Assembly: GCA_021791845.1 (NCBI GenBank)
Contig: JAJYVT010000015.1
Span: 1 to 52,131, forward strand
Direction: 5' to 3'
Source: Actinomycetes bacterium
GTDB lineage: Bacteria > Actinomycetota > Acidimicrobiia > Acidimicrobiales > RAAP-2
Length of the DNA stretch: 52,131 nucleotides
The notes beneath the pieces were generated by a model, which was not told where the DNA came from, made no database searches, and saw only the letters and a list, made by a program, of their open reading frames with translations. A program made the position numbers and the translations under genes. Positions within the stretch are counted from its first letter, which is position 1. The number at the start of each line of letters is the position of its first letter. Shown piece after piece: positions 28,346-35,957 of this stretch.

Positions 28346-29729
28346 GCGGGCCGAACCCGGTCCAGTAGCGCGTCCCGGCCACGAGCAGCTCGCCGGCGGG
28401 GAAGCGGGTGATCACCCGGCACCCGCTGGCGGTGACCACGACCTCCTCCTCGATCCGTGCGGCCGCGCCGCCGTCGTCGGTCGGCCAGTAGGTCTCCAGC
28501 GCGAACACCATGCCCGTCCGCAGCTCCACCGGGTGCTCGAACGAGTGGAACCGGCTCATGAGCGGGGGCTCCCAGTTGCTGAGCCCGATGCCGTGGCAGT
28601 ACTGGAGACCGAACGCCTCCTCCTCGTCGGCGAAGCCGAAGTCGCCGGCCGCCGGGAAGGCGGCGACGATCTCGTCGCTCGTCGCCCCCGGCCGGATGCG
28701 GGCGATGGCCTCGTCCATGAACGTGCGCGCCCGGCGGTAGGCGTCGCGCTGGGCGGGGGAGGAGCTGGCCACGTTGAAGGTGCGGTAGTAGCACGTGCGG
28801 TAGCCGTTGAAGGCGTGGATGATGTCGAAGTAGGCGGTATCGTCGGGCCGGATGAGCCGGTCCGAGAACACGTGGGGGTGCGGGGCGCACCGCTCGCCGG
28901 AGATGGCGTTGACGGCCTCCACCTCCTCGCTCCCGTGCTCGTAGAGGTACCGGTTGACGAGCGCCACGCACTCGTTCTCGCGCACCCCGGGCCGCAGGAA
29001 CTGGTACAGCTCGTCGTAGGCCCCGTCCACCAGGCCGGCCGCGTGCTCGAGCAGGGCGATCTCGTCGGTGGTCTTGATGGCCCGCACCTGCTGCATGAGG
29101 CCCTGCCCGTCCACCACGTCGAGGCCCTCGGCCTCGAGCCCCCGCAGGACCGGCATCTCCACCACGTCGACGCCCACCGGCTCGCCGGCCAGGCCGCTGT
29201 CGCGCAGGATCCCGGCGATCCGCCGGGCGTTGCCGGACTCGACGCCCACCTCCACGGGGATCGACCCCCGCCAGCTCGAGAGCCCGGCCCGCCACGAGCC
29301 CTGGTCGAGCCAGTCGGCGTGCGCCCGGTGCTGGCGCGCCGAGGAGCCGATGGTCCACAAGATGGGGTCCTGGCCCCGCTGGAGCAGGGCGCAGCGGAAC
29401 AGCTTGTCCCGGGCCCAGTTCCCGATGTGGGTGCCCGTCGTGTAGCGGATGTTGTTCATGTCGAAGAGCAGGAGGGCGCCGAGCTCGCTGGCTGCCAGGG
29501 CCGCCGCCGCCCGCGCCAGCCGCTCGGTGCGCAGGCGGGCCATGTCCGCCCGGTGCTCCCAGTCCACGAACGTCACCGCCCCGGGCGAGGCGACCGCGCC
29601 CGAATGGGTCTGCGGGGTGCCGACGGCGCGGTCGGCCGCCTCGACGGCGGCGGCGATCGATGCCGGGGTGGGCCGGGGTGCGGCGCCGTCGGTGGTGGGT
29701 CCGCCAGCGGCGGTGTGGGGTCCGGTCAT
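28332..29729 (-). CDS. M24-family (creatinase/aminopeptidase P-like) protein with an altered metal site
   Basis: The 465-residue protein has an N-terminal creatinase-like domain (about 60-210, with LLLFDMNNIRYTTGTHIGNW) and a C-terminal pita-bread domain. Metal ligands by alignment are Asp302 (YFDIIHAF), position 313, His379 (YCHGIGL), Glu412 (VFALETYW) and Glu427 or 428 (RIEEEVVV). Position 313 is Cys (NGYRTCYYRTF) where M24 peptidases have Asp. Creatinase-type members work without metal, and DMSP lyase DddP is also M24, so peptidase activity should not be assumed. The ATG has GGAGGAGA 7 bases upstream. It is last in the minus-strand operon after the transketolase pair (38 bp gap). Confidence 0.8.
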   Translation of the reverse strand: MTGPHTAAGGPTTDGAAPRPTPASIAAAVEAADRAVGTPQTHSGAVASPGAVTFVDWEHRADMARLRTERLARAAAALAASELGALLLFDMNNIRYTTGTHIGNWARDKLFRCALLQRGQDPILWTIGSSARQHRAHADWLDQGSWRAGLSSWRGSIPVEVGVESGNARRIAGILRDSGLAGEPVGVDVVEMPVLRGLEAEGLDVVDGQGLMQQVRAIKTTDEIALLEHAAGLVDGAYDELYQFLRPGVRENECVALVNRYLYEHGSEEVEAVNAISGERCAPHPHVFSDRLIRPDDTAYFDIIHAFNGYRTCYYRTFNVASSSPAQRDAYRRARTFMDEAIARIRPGATSDEIVAAFPAAGDFGFADEEEAFGLQYCHGIGLSNWEPPLMSRFHSFEHPVELRTGMVFALETYWPTDDGGAAARIEEEVVVTASGCRVITRFPAGELLVAGTRYWTGFGPLTQA

Positions 29730-29767
29730 GGGCTGTCTCCTCCTCGGAGGGCTCGTCGTTCGGGTCG

Positions 29768-30841
29768 TCAGACGGGGGCGTACCGGCCGGTCTCCACCGG
29801 GACGTCGGCGGCCGTCGGGGGGTCTCCCCGCCGCCCGGCGGCCGACCACGCGGCGGCCACCACCGCGTTCACGTCGAGCCCGTGGCGGCGGAACAGCCAC
29901 GGGGCGCTCGACGCCTGCGCGTAGCCGTCGCGGATGCCGACGCGCCGGAGCGGGGTGCCGGCGCCCGCCTCCGCCAGGACCTCGGCGACCGCCGTCCCCA
30001 GGCCGCCGGCGACGGCGTGGTTCTCGGCGGTCACGACGGCGGCCGAGCGCCGGGCCGCCGCCAGCACCGCGTCGCGGTCGATCGGCTCGAGCGTCGGCAC
30101 GTTCAGCACCGACACCGGCAGCCCGGCGTCGGAAAGCACCTGCGCCGCCCGCACGGCGGTGGCGACCAGCATCCCCGACGCCAGGACCGTCACCTCGCCC
30201 CCCTCGAACAGCCACTGGGCGGCCGGGACGGCCAAGCGGTGGGCTGCTCCGAAGAGCACGGGCACCTCGCCCCGCTTGAGCCGGAGGTAGCAGGGGCCCT
30301 CCCGCTCCGCCAGGAGCGCCACGGCCTGGCGCACCTCGGTGGCGTCGGCCACGTCGACCACGGTCATGTTGGGGAGCGCCCGCATCAGCGCCACGTCGTC
30401 GACGGCCTGGTGGCTCGGTCCGCCGGGGCTCGACAGGCCGGGCATGAAGCCGACGATCTTCACGTCCAGCCGCGGGTAGGCGATCTGCATCGCCACCTGC
30501 TCGAAGGGCCGGCGGGTGGCGAAGACGCCGAAGGTGTGCACGAAGACGCAGCGCCCGGCCCGGGCCAGGCCCGACGCCACGCCCATGAGGTTCTGCTCGG
30601 CCATCCCGACGTTCACGAACTGGCGAGGGAGCTCGTCGCGGACGAGGTCCGTCTCGGTCTGGCGCGTGAGGTCGGCGCCGAGGGCGATCACGTCGGGCCG
30701 GGCCCGGGCGAGCTCCACCAGCGCCGTGCCGTAGGGCTTGGTCGTGGTCGCCCACGGGAAGGGCAGGAGGTCGGCGGCCGCCACCGGGTGCAGGGCGGAG
30801 ACGCCGTGGGCCGGAGGCGCGGCACCGTCCCGGGCCGTCAT
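29768..30841 (-). CDS. Transketolase, C-terminal subunit (split enzyme)
   Basis: The 357-residue protein covers the transketolase Pyr and C-terminal domains. It shows VIALGADLTRQTETD, FVNVGMAEQNLMGVASGLA (with the conserved catalytic Glu of the Pyr domain), VFVHTFGVFATRRPFEQV and PGGPSHQAVDDVALMR (His-containing substrate loop). The TPP pyrophosphate-binding domain is encoded by the preceding gene, whose stop overlaps this ATG (ATGA). Together they make the alpha2beta2-type transketolase found in many bacteria, often in specialised sugar or sulfo-sugar pathways and not the main pentose phosphate route. Ketose donor and aldose acceptor are unknown. Confidence 0.92.
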   Translation of the reverse strand: MTARDGAAPPAHGVSALHPVAAADLLPFPWATTTKPYGTALVELARARPDVIALGADLTRQTETDLVRDELPRQFVNVGMAEQNLMGVASGLARAGRCVFVHTFGVFATRRPFEQVAMQIAYPRLDVKIVGFMPGLSSPGGPSHQAVDDVALMRALPNMTVVDVADATEVRQAVALLAEREGPCYLRLKRGEVPVLFGAAHRLAVPAAQWLFEGGEVTVLASGMLVATAVRAAQVLSDAGLPVSVLNVPTLEPIDRDAVLAAARRSAAVVTAENHAVAGGLGTAVAEVLAEAGAGTPLRRVGIRDGYAQASSAPWLFRRHGLDVNAVVAAAWSAAGRRGDPPTAADVPVETGRYAPV

Positions 30842-31719
30842 CGGGGCCCCACCGGCTCCGTGTCCTCCAGGGCCCGCTCGACGTCGCCCGGACCGAGCGT
30901 CACGAAGTGGGCGTCACGCCCGTCGCCGAGCGAGCCGAGGCCGTGGAGCATGCGGGTGCGCGCCAGCACGACCGAGGGCCGGCCGTCGCCGGGCGGGGGG
31001 TGGAGGGCCGCCAGGACCGCGCCCACGTCGTGGCCGTCCACCTCGTGGACCGTCCAGCCGAAGGAGCGCCACTTGTCGGCGACCGGCTCGATGGTGGTCA
31101 CGGTCGCAACCGGTCCGTCCACCTGGGAGCCGTTGCAGTCGAAGAGGGCCGTGAGCCGGCCGAGCCGATGGTGGGCGGCGAACATCGCCGCCTCCCAGGT
31201 CTGGCCCTCCTCCATCTCCCCGTCGCTGCCGAAGACGAACGTGCGCCGCTCGGCGTCGGCCAGCGCGTCCGCCAGGGCCAGGCCCGCACCCACCGAGAGC
31301 CCCTGGCCCAGTGCGCCGCAGGTGGCCGAGACCAGCGGCGTGCGCTCGGTCGAGATGCTCTCCAGCCAGCTCCCGTCCACCCCGTAGGTGGCGAGGGCAC
31401 GCTCGTCCAGGAGGCCCGCCTCGACGGCGGCGGCGTAGTGGGTGATGACGTAGTGCCCGGGGGACAGGACGAGCCGGTCCACCCCGTGACGCAGGACGGC
31501 CCGGTAGAGCACGGCGAACACCTCGGCCGACGTGGTCGCCTGGCCCAGGTAGCCCATGCCGGCGATGGCCACCATCTCCACCGCGTGCCGCCGGATGCGC
31601 CGGGCCGTGGCCGCCAGCTCGCCGGGGTCCGTGGTCGGCGGCCTGGCCCCGGGCCCGGCGATCCCGGCCGGCGCCGGCCGGGTCCCGTCGCGCAGGACGG
31701 CAGGGCGCTGGTCCGCCAT
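30838..31719 (-). CDS. Transketolase, N-terminal subunit (TPP-binding)
   Basis: The 293-residue protein starts at ATG 31717-31719 with a GGGGGG stretch just upstream. It has the TPP-binding domain: VLSPGHYVITHYAAAVEAGL, GALGQGLSVGAGLA and the cofactor motif GSDGEMEEGQTWEAAMFA, continuing to LFDCN (GDG-x(about 25)-N). A longer start would add a low-complexity Asp/Arg/Gly stretch. It is the first gene of the minus-strand operon with the transketolase C subunit and the M24 homologue. A palindrome about 120 bp upstream, shared with the divergent GntR gene, probably controls it. Confidence 0.92.
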   Translation of the reverse strand: MADQRPAVLRDGTRPAPAGIAGPGARPPTTDPGELAATARRIRRHAVEMVAIAGMGYLGQATTSAEVFAVLYRAVLRHGVDRLVLSPGHYVITHYAAAVEAGLLDERALATYGVDGSWLESISTERTPLVSATCGALGQGLSVGAGLALADALADAERRTFVFGSDGEMEEGQTWEAAMFAAHHRLGRLTALFDCNGSQVDGPVATVTTIEPVADKWRSFGWTVHEVDGHDVGAVLAALHPPPGDGRPSVVLARTRMLHGLGSLGDGRDAHFVTLGPGDVERALEDTEPVGPR

Positions 31720-31836
31720 CGGTCCCCCCTTCCGCACGGTCTGCGCAGTCCGCGCGTTCCCGCCGTCTGTGCGGCCTGCACGGTCGGCGCGGTCCGCTCG
31801 GGTCTGCAGGATCTGCGACGTCTGCATCTCGGCGAT

Positions 31837-31865
31837 GTGGCACAGTGGCTGAGCCACTTGTCCAC
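31837..31865. promoter_or_regulatory. Palindromic GntR/FadR-type operator
   Basis: AGTGGCT-G-AGCCACT (31844-31858) is a perfect 7-1-7 palindrome. GTGG (31837-31840) and CCAC (31862-31865) extend it symmetrically about the same centre (31851). The core TGG-N5-CCA matches what FadR-subfamily regulators bind. It lies 23 bp before the GntR start and between the divergent genes, so autoregulation with control of the transketolase operon is expected. Confidence 0.65.
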
Positions 31866-31887
31866 TTCTTAGGCGGGAGCCTCCCTC

Positions 31888-32688
31888 ATGTCAAGGTCAA
31901 TCGGAGCTGCGCCGGCCCGGCGATCCCGTGACGGCCGTCCGAGCGCCGGGTCGGTCGACGTGGGGGCCTTCCGGCCGGTCGGGCGGCGCCGGCTCGCCGA
32001 CGACATCGTCGAGCAGATCCGCCACCTCGTCACGGCCGAGGGCCTCGAGACGGGTGCCCGGCTGCCGTCCGAACGCCGGCTGGCCGAGCGCTGCGGCTCG
32101 AGTCGGGCGGTCGTGGCCCAGGCGCTGCGGACCCTCGCCCTGATGGGCCTGGTGGAGATCCGGCCGGGGTCGGGGGCGTACGTGCTGCGCGACCCGGCCT
32201 CCATGGTCTCGGCGTCACTGAACGTGATGATGGACCTCCGGCACGGATCGCTCGAGGACCTCTCCCAGCTGCGCCTCTGGCTCGAGACGCTCGGCGCGCT
32301 GGAGGCCATGGGCACCGGGCGGGCAGATGAGACCGTCGCCGGCCTCGATGAGACCCTGGCACAGCTGGGTGCCGACGGCGCCGGCGCGGGGTCGCTCGTT
32401 GCCGCCGACACCAACTTCCACGCCCGCCTCGTGGCCGGAGCGGGCAACCCCTACCTCACGACTCTCTACGAGAGCGTGCACACCGCCATCCTCGAGCTCG
32501 AGTACGACCACTGGGTGCGCACCGACGACCCGCCCGAATGGTTCGGCGCCGGGCACGCCCGCCAGCACCTCCACCTCCACCAGCGGGTGCGCGACGCCTT
32601 CGCCTCGGGGGACGGCACGGCCCTGCGGGCCGCGCTCGGCCACCACCACCGGGCGATGCTCGAGCACCTGGCGGCGGTGCCCCGGTGA
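31888..32688 (+). CDS. GntR-family transcriptional regulator, FadR (FCD) subfamily
   Basis: The 266-residue protein has an N-terminal winged helix (about 38-105): LADDIVEQIRHLVTAEGLE, GARLPSERRLAERCGSSRAV and GLVEIRPGSGAYVL. The C-terminal all-helical FCD domain has metal-ligand-type residues in AADTNFHARLVAGAGNPYL and a terminal LGHHHRAMLEHL. FCD regulators sense small organic acids or sugars and usually repress the adjacent catabolic genes until the ligand appears. GGGAG is 8 bases before the ATG. It is divergent from the transketolase/M24 operon across a palindromic operator, so the effector is probably that pathway's substrate. Confidence 0.9.
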   Translation: MSRSIGAAPARRSRDGRPSAGSVDVGAFRPVGRRRLADDIVEQIRHLVTAEGLETGARLPSERRLAERCGSSRAVVAQALRTLALMGLVEIRPGSGAYVLRDPASMVSASLNVMMDLRHGSLEDLSQLRLWLETLGALEAMGTGRADETVAGLDETLAQLGADGAGAGSLVAADTNFHARLVAGAGNPYLTTLYESVHTAILELEYDHWVRTDDPPEWFGAGHARQHLHLHQRVRDAFASGDGTALRAALGHHHRAMLEHLAAVPR

Positions 32689-32710
32689 GCGCCCGCGCCT
32701 GCGCAGCAGC

Positions 32711-32908
32711 CAGCCGCCGGCCAAGGCGGGCCCGGGCCATGCCCAGGCGCTGACGCTCGCCGGGGGTCACCGGGCGGCCGCCGTCGCCGAGGGGTGTGGC
32801 CAGCCCATCGGGGAGCGACTGCCGCCACGGCCCCAGCCCGACCCGGCGCAGCACCTCGTCGAGCCGGGCGTCGGACGCCGACGGCCGGGCGATGCGCAGG
32901 CTCTCGGC
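32711..32908 (-). pseudogene. ABC-transporter ATPase fragment (CydC/CydD-like)
   Basis: A minus-strand stretch reads ESLRIARPSASDARLDEVLR, then VGLGPWRQSLPDGLATPLGD, then GGRPVTPGERQRLGMARARL. This is the helical and signature segment of an exporter-type ABC ATPase (usually E-N-[IL]-x-x-x-x-P, LP-x-G-x-x-T-x-x-G-E-G-G, LSGGERQRLALARALL). The signature LSGGE is changed to VTPGE. Walker A, Walker B and the membrane domain are missing on both sides, so this is a short relic. It sits between the GntR gene and the SLT-NlpC gene and signals a deletion here. Confidence 0.75.
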
Positions 32909-33010
32909 CGGCGGGGCGGCGGCGACACGGGGGGAGGGTACGGTCGGGCGGGTCCCGTTCCGCAGGATCCAACGACCCAACCCCGACCGCCCGGAGACGG
33001 GGGACGGCCG

Positions 33011-33973
33011 CTACGCCCACGGTCGGGCGGCCCCCATGGGCGGCGGCCAGCCCGAGAGGGCGTCGACCTGCACCGTCGTGCCGGTGTGGGGGGCGTCCAC
33101 CATCTCGCCGTCGCCCAGGTAGATCCCGACGTGGCCCGGGAGCCCGGGCGTGAACTCGCCCGGCTCGAAGAACACGAGGTCCCCCGGCTCCAGGTCGGCC
33201 AGGGGGACGTGGGGGAGTGCGACCCACTGCGCTGTGGAGGTGCGCGGGATGGGGATGCCGGCGGCGGCGTAGGCCGCTTGGGTGAGCCCCGAGCAGTCGA
33301 AGCCCACGCCGGGCGTCTCCCCGCCCCAGCGGTAGGGGGTGCCGAGCTGGGACAGCGCGTAGGTGACGGCGATCGCCGCCGCTTGGGAGGGAGCGCCGGC
33401 GAGCGCCCCGGCGCCGGCACGGCTCCCGCCGGTGCTGGCGCCAGCACCGGCGTACCGTGCGGCATAGCCGAGCACCTCGTGCACGTAGCCCGTTGTGTGG
33501 CTGTAGGCGTAGATCGCGCCCGCCACGTCCACGCCCCCCCGGGCGCCGTCGGCGCACAGCATCCGTGCCGCGGCGTAGACGGCGTCCACGAGATCGAACG
33601 GGCTGGGCGGTGCCGCCCCGCCGGGTGGGACTGGTTCGGCGTAGGCAGCGAACGTCGCCGGCATGAACTGCATCGGCCCCTCCGCCCCCGCCGAGGAGAC
33701 GTGATCGTCGGCCCCGAAGTCGGTCTCGACCCGCCCGATCCCCGCCAGGACGGTCCAGGACAGGCCCGGGCAGGTGGACGCTGCCGCCCGGAAGGCCTGC
33801 AGGTAGGCCGCCGGGATCTGCGCCAGCGCCGCGGCCGAGGGCATCTGGTCGGCGGTGAGGACCGCCGGGCTGAGCCCGGACATGCCCACGGCTCCCAGGC
33901 CGGCGAGCGAGAGCAGTGCGCCGATGCCGAACACGAGCGCTCCCACGAGGATGGCGGCGGTGCGCAGCGACAC
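33011..33973 (-). CDS. Secreted wall hydrolase: lytic transglycosylase (SLT) plus NlpC/P60 domain
   Basis: The 320-residue protein has an N-terminal membrane anchor or signal (about 5-30). A soluble-lytic-transglycosylase domain (about 60-180) has catalytic Glu in GIGRVETDFG, then GAEGPMQFMPATFAAYA and AIYAYSHTTGYVHEVL. A C40 endopeptidase domain (about 200-310) has Cys in GGETPGVGFDCSGLTQAAY, His in PGHVGIYLG and a later His candidate in VDAPHTG. The two would cut glycan strands and stem peptides respectively. The same pairing is known from conjugative and phage entry machines, but no such genes are nearby, so a housekeeping or daughter-cell-separation role is likelier. Confidence 0.9.
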   Translation of the reverse strand: MSLRTAAILVGALVFGIGALLSLAGLGAVGMSGLSPAVLTADQMPSAAALAQIPAAYLQAFRAAASTCPGLSWTVLAGIGRVETDFGADDHVSSAGAEGPMQFMPATFAAYAEPVPPGGAAPPSPFDLVDAVYAAARMLCADGARGGVDVAGAIYAYSHTTGYVHEVLGYAARYAGAGASTGGSRAGAGALAGAPSQAAAIAVTYALSQLGTPYRWGGETPGVGFDCSGLTQAAYAAAGIPIPRTSTAQWVALPHVPLADLEPGDLVFFEPGEFTPGLPGHVGIYLGDGEMVDAPHTGTTVQVDALSGWPPPMGAARPWA

Positions 33974-34144
33974 GGGCGGCTCCCTTCTTCCGACGGGACG
34001 TGGAGGAACGGTCGCCCCGCCCCGGGCTGGCGCTCACCGGACGGGCGTCGCGCGGTGGGCCCAAGCAGTCTCGGGCCACCGACGCGGGAGCCGATCGCGC
34101 CAACCGGCTGGGTACGCTGAGCGGAGCCGAGCAGGGAGGACGTG

Positions 34145-35776
34145 ATGCGCAGCACGATGATGGACGGACCGCTCCTCATCAGCGGGATCCTCCGCCACGG
34201 GCAGTCCGTCTACGGGGAGAGCGAGGTCGTCACCGTCGAAACGGACGGCTACCGCACCGCGACCTTCGCCGAGGTGGCCGAGCGGGCCGAGCGGCTCGCC
34301 TCCGCGCTCGCCCGCCTCGGGGTGCGGGGCGACGACCGTGTCGGGACCTTCTGCTGGAACAACCAGACGCACCTCGAGGCGTACCTCGGCGTCCCGTCGA
34401 TGGGCGCCATCCTGCACACCCTCAACATCCGGCTCTTCCCGGAGCAGTTGGCGTACGTCATCGACCACGCCGGCGACAAGGTCATCATCGTCGACGCATC
34501 GCTCGTACCGGTGCTGGCGCGGGTCATCGACAAGCTCCCGACCGTGCAGACGATCATCGTGAACGGCGACGGTGACGCGTCGGCCCTCGGAGAGACGCTG
34601 CGCTACGACGAGCTCCTGGCGGCCGAAGAGCCGGGGTACGACTGGCCCGACCTCGACGAGCGGGACGCTGCCGCCATGTGCTACACGAGCGGCACCACCG
34701 GCGACCCCAAGGGCGTGGTGTACAGCCATCGCTCCACGTACCTGCACTCGATGGCCGTGACGTCGGCCGCAGCCGTCGGCATGACCGAGCAGGACAAGCT
34801 GCTCGTGGTCGTCCCCATGTTCCACGCCAACGCATGGGGGACGCCGTACGCCGCCTTCATGGCCGGCACCGACCTCCTGATGCCCCAGATGTTCCTCCAG
34901 GGGGAGTCCCTCGTCCGGATCATCGCCGATCAGCGGCCCACGATGTCGTGCGGCGTCCCCACCATCTGGAACGACCTCCTGCGCGCCGCGGCCACGTCGG
35001 ATGCCGACCTCTCCTCGCTGCGGGCGGTCACCGCCGGCGGCTCGGCCGTGCCCCGGGCGCTCATCGAGGCCTTCCAGGCCCGCGTCGGCATCCCGCTCAC
35101 CCAAGGGTGGGGGATGACCGAGACGAGCCCGGTGGCCGCGGTCGCCGTCCCACCCAGGCAGGCGGCCACGGCAGAGGAGGAGCTCGAGTACCGCACGCGC
35201 GCCGGTCGAGTGGTGCCAGGCGTCGAGGTGCGCGTGGTCGCCCCGAACGGGGAGATCCTGCCCAACGACGGGGGATCGGTCGGGGAGTTCGAGGTCCGGG
35301 GCCCCTGGATCACCGCCTCGTACTACAAGGATCCCGACCCCGCCCGGTTCCACAACGGCTGGTTGCGCACCGGCGACGTCGGGACGCTCGACGGCCGGGG
35401 CTACATGCAGATCACCGACCGCACCAAGGACGTCATCAAGTCGGGCGGGGAGTGGATCTCCTCGGTGGAGCTGGAGAACGAGGTCATGGCCCACCCCGAC
35501 GTCTACGAGGCTGCGGTGGTGGCGGTCCCCGACACGAAGTGGCAGGAACGCCCTCTGGTCGTGGTGGTGCCCGCACCGGGGAGCACCCCGACGGCACAGG
35601 AGCTCGTCGAGTTCCTCAACGGCCGGGTTGCCCGCTGGTGGCTGCCCGAGCGCTGGGCCTTCGTGAGCGAGATCCCGAAGACCTCGGTGGGGAAGTTCGA
35701 CAAGAAGGTCCTCCGAGCCGACCACGCCGCCGGCGAGCTCGGCGTCGTCGAGGTGGAGATCCCCCCGGAGACCTGA
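34145..35776 (+). CDS. Medium/long-chain fatty acyl-CoA ligase
   Basis: The 543-residue AMP-forming ligase starts at ATG 34145, preceded by GGGAGGA; the in-frame GTG at 34142 is too close to that site. Motifs: P-loop [39 protein letters not shown] (the substrate-tunnel stretch of AlkK/FadD-like enzymes), [29 protein letters not shown] (hinge) and [14 protein letters not shown] (catalytic Lys). The N-terminus [11 protein letters not shown] with [18 protein letters not shown] is typical of the medium-chain AlkK-type branch. It activates fatty acids to acyl-CoA. It is transcribed alone, with the two-component system downstream. Confidence 0.9.
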   Translation: MRSTMMDGPLLISGILRHGQSVYGESEVVTVETDGYRTATFAEVAERAERLASALARLGVRGDDRVGTFCWNNQTHLEAYLGVPSMGAILHTLNIRLFPEQLAYVIDHAGDKVIIVDASLVPVLARVIDKLPTVQTIIVNGDGDASALGETLRYDELLAAEEPGYDWPDLDERDAAAMCYTSGTTGDPKGVVYSHRSTYLHSMAVTSAAAVGMTEQDKLLVVVPMFHANAWGTPYAAFMAGTDLLMPQMFLQGESLVRIIADQRPTMSCGVPTIWNDLLRAAATSDADLSSLRAVTAGGSAVPRALIEAFQARVGIPLTQGWGMTETSPVAAVAVPPRQAATAEEELEYRTRAGRVVPGVEVRVVAPNGEILPNDGGSVGEFEVRGPWITASYYKDPDPARFHNGWLRTGDVGTLDGRGYMQITDRTKDVIKSGGEWISSVELENEVMAHPDVYEAAVVAVPDTKWQERPLVVVVPAPGSTPTAQELVEFLNGRVARWWLPERWAFVSEIPKTSVGKFDKKVLRADHAAGELGVVEVEIPPET

Positions 35777-35780
35777 CCTC

Positions 35781-35810
35781 CCTTCATCACCCGTTCCTTC
35801 ATCACCCGAT
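35781..35810. repeat. 15-bp tandem duplication downstream of the acyl-CoA ligase gene
   Basis: CCTTCATCACCCGTT is directly followed by CCTTCATCACCCGAT (one base differs), starting 5 bp after the ligase stop. It could be a slippage product or a binding site; no regulator is indicated. Confidence 0.7.
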
Positions 35811-35957
35811 TGCGCGACACGCTCGTGCGCTCTGCGAACACGAGCGGCCCTTTCAGCGTCCGTGGTTCAGTGCCGGTGGAACCCGAGCGCCTGCTCCGCT
35901 ATCTTTTGCGCTGGAACGGCAGATACCCGTCACCGTTGCTGTCGGAAAGGGGTGACA

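Noticed and set aside
28332..29729. DMSP lyase DddP for the M24 homologue
   Set aside because: DddP keeps several Asp ligands including D-x-D; this protein has Cys in place of the second Asp and lacks the D-x-D pattern.
33011..33973. Conjugation or phage entry enzyme interpretation of the SLT-NlpC protein
   Set aside because: The domain pair occurs in such systems, but no relaxase, VirB4-like or phage structural gene lies nearby.
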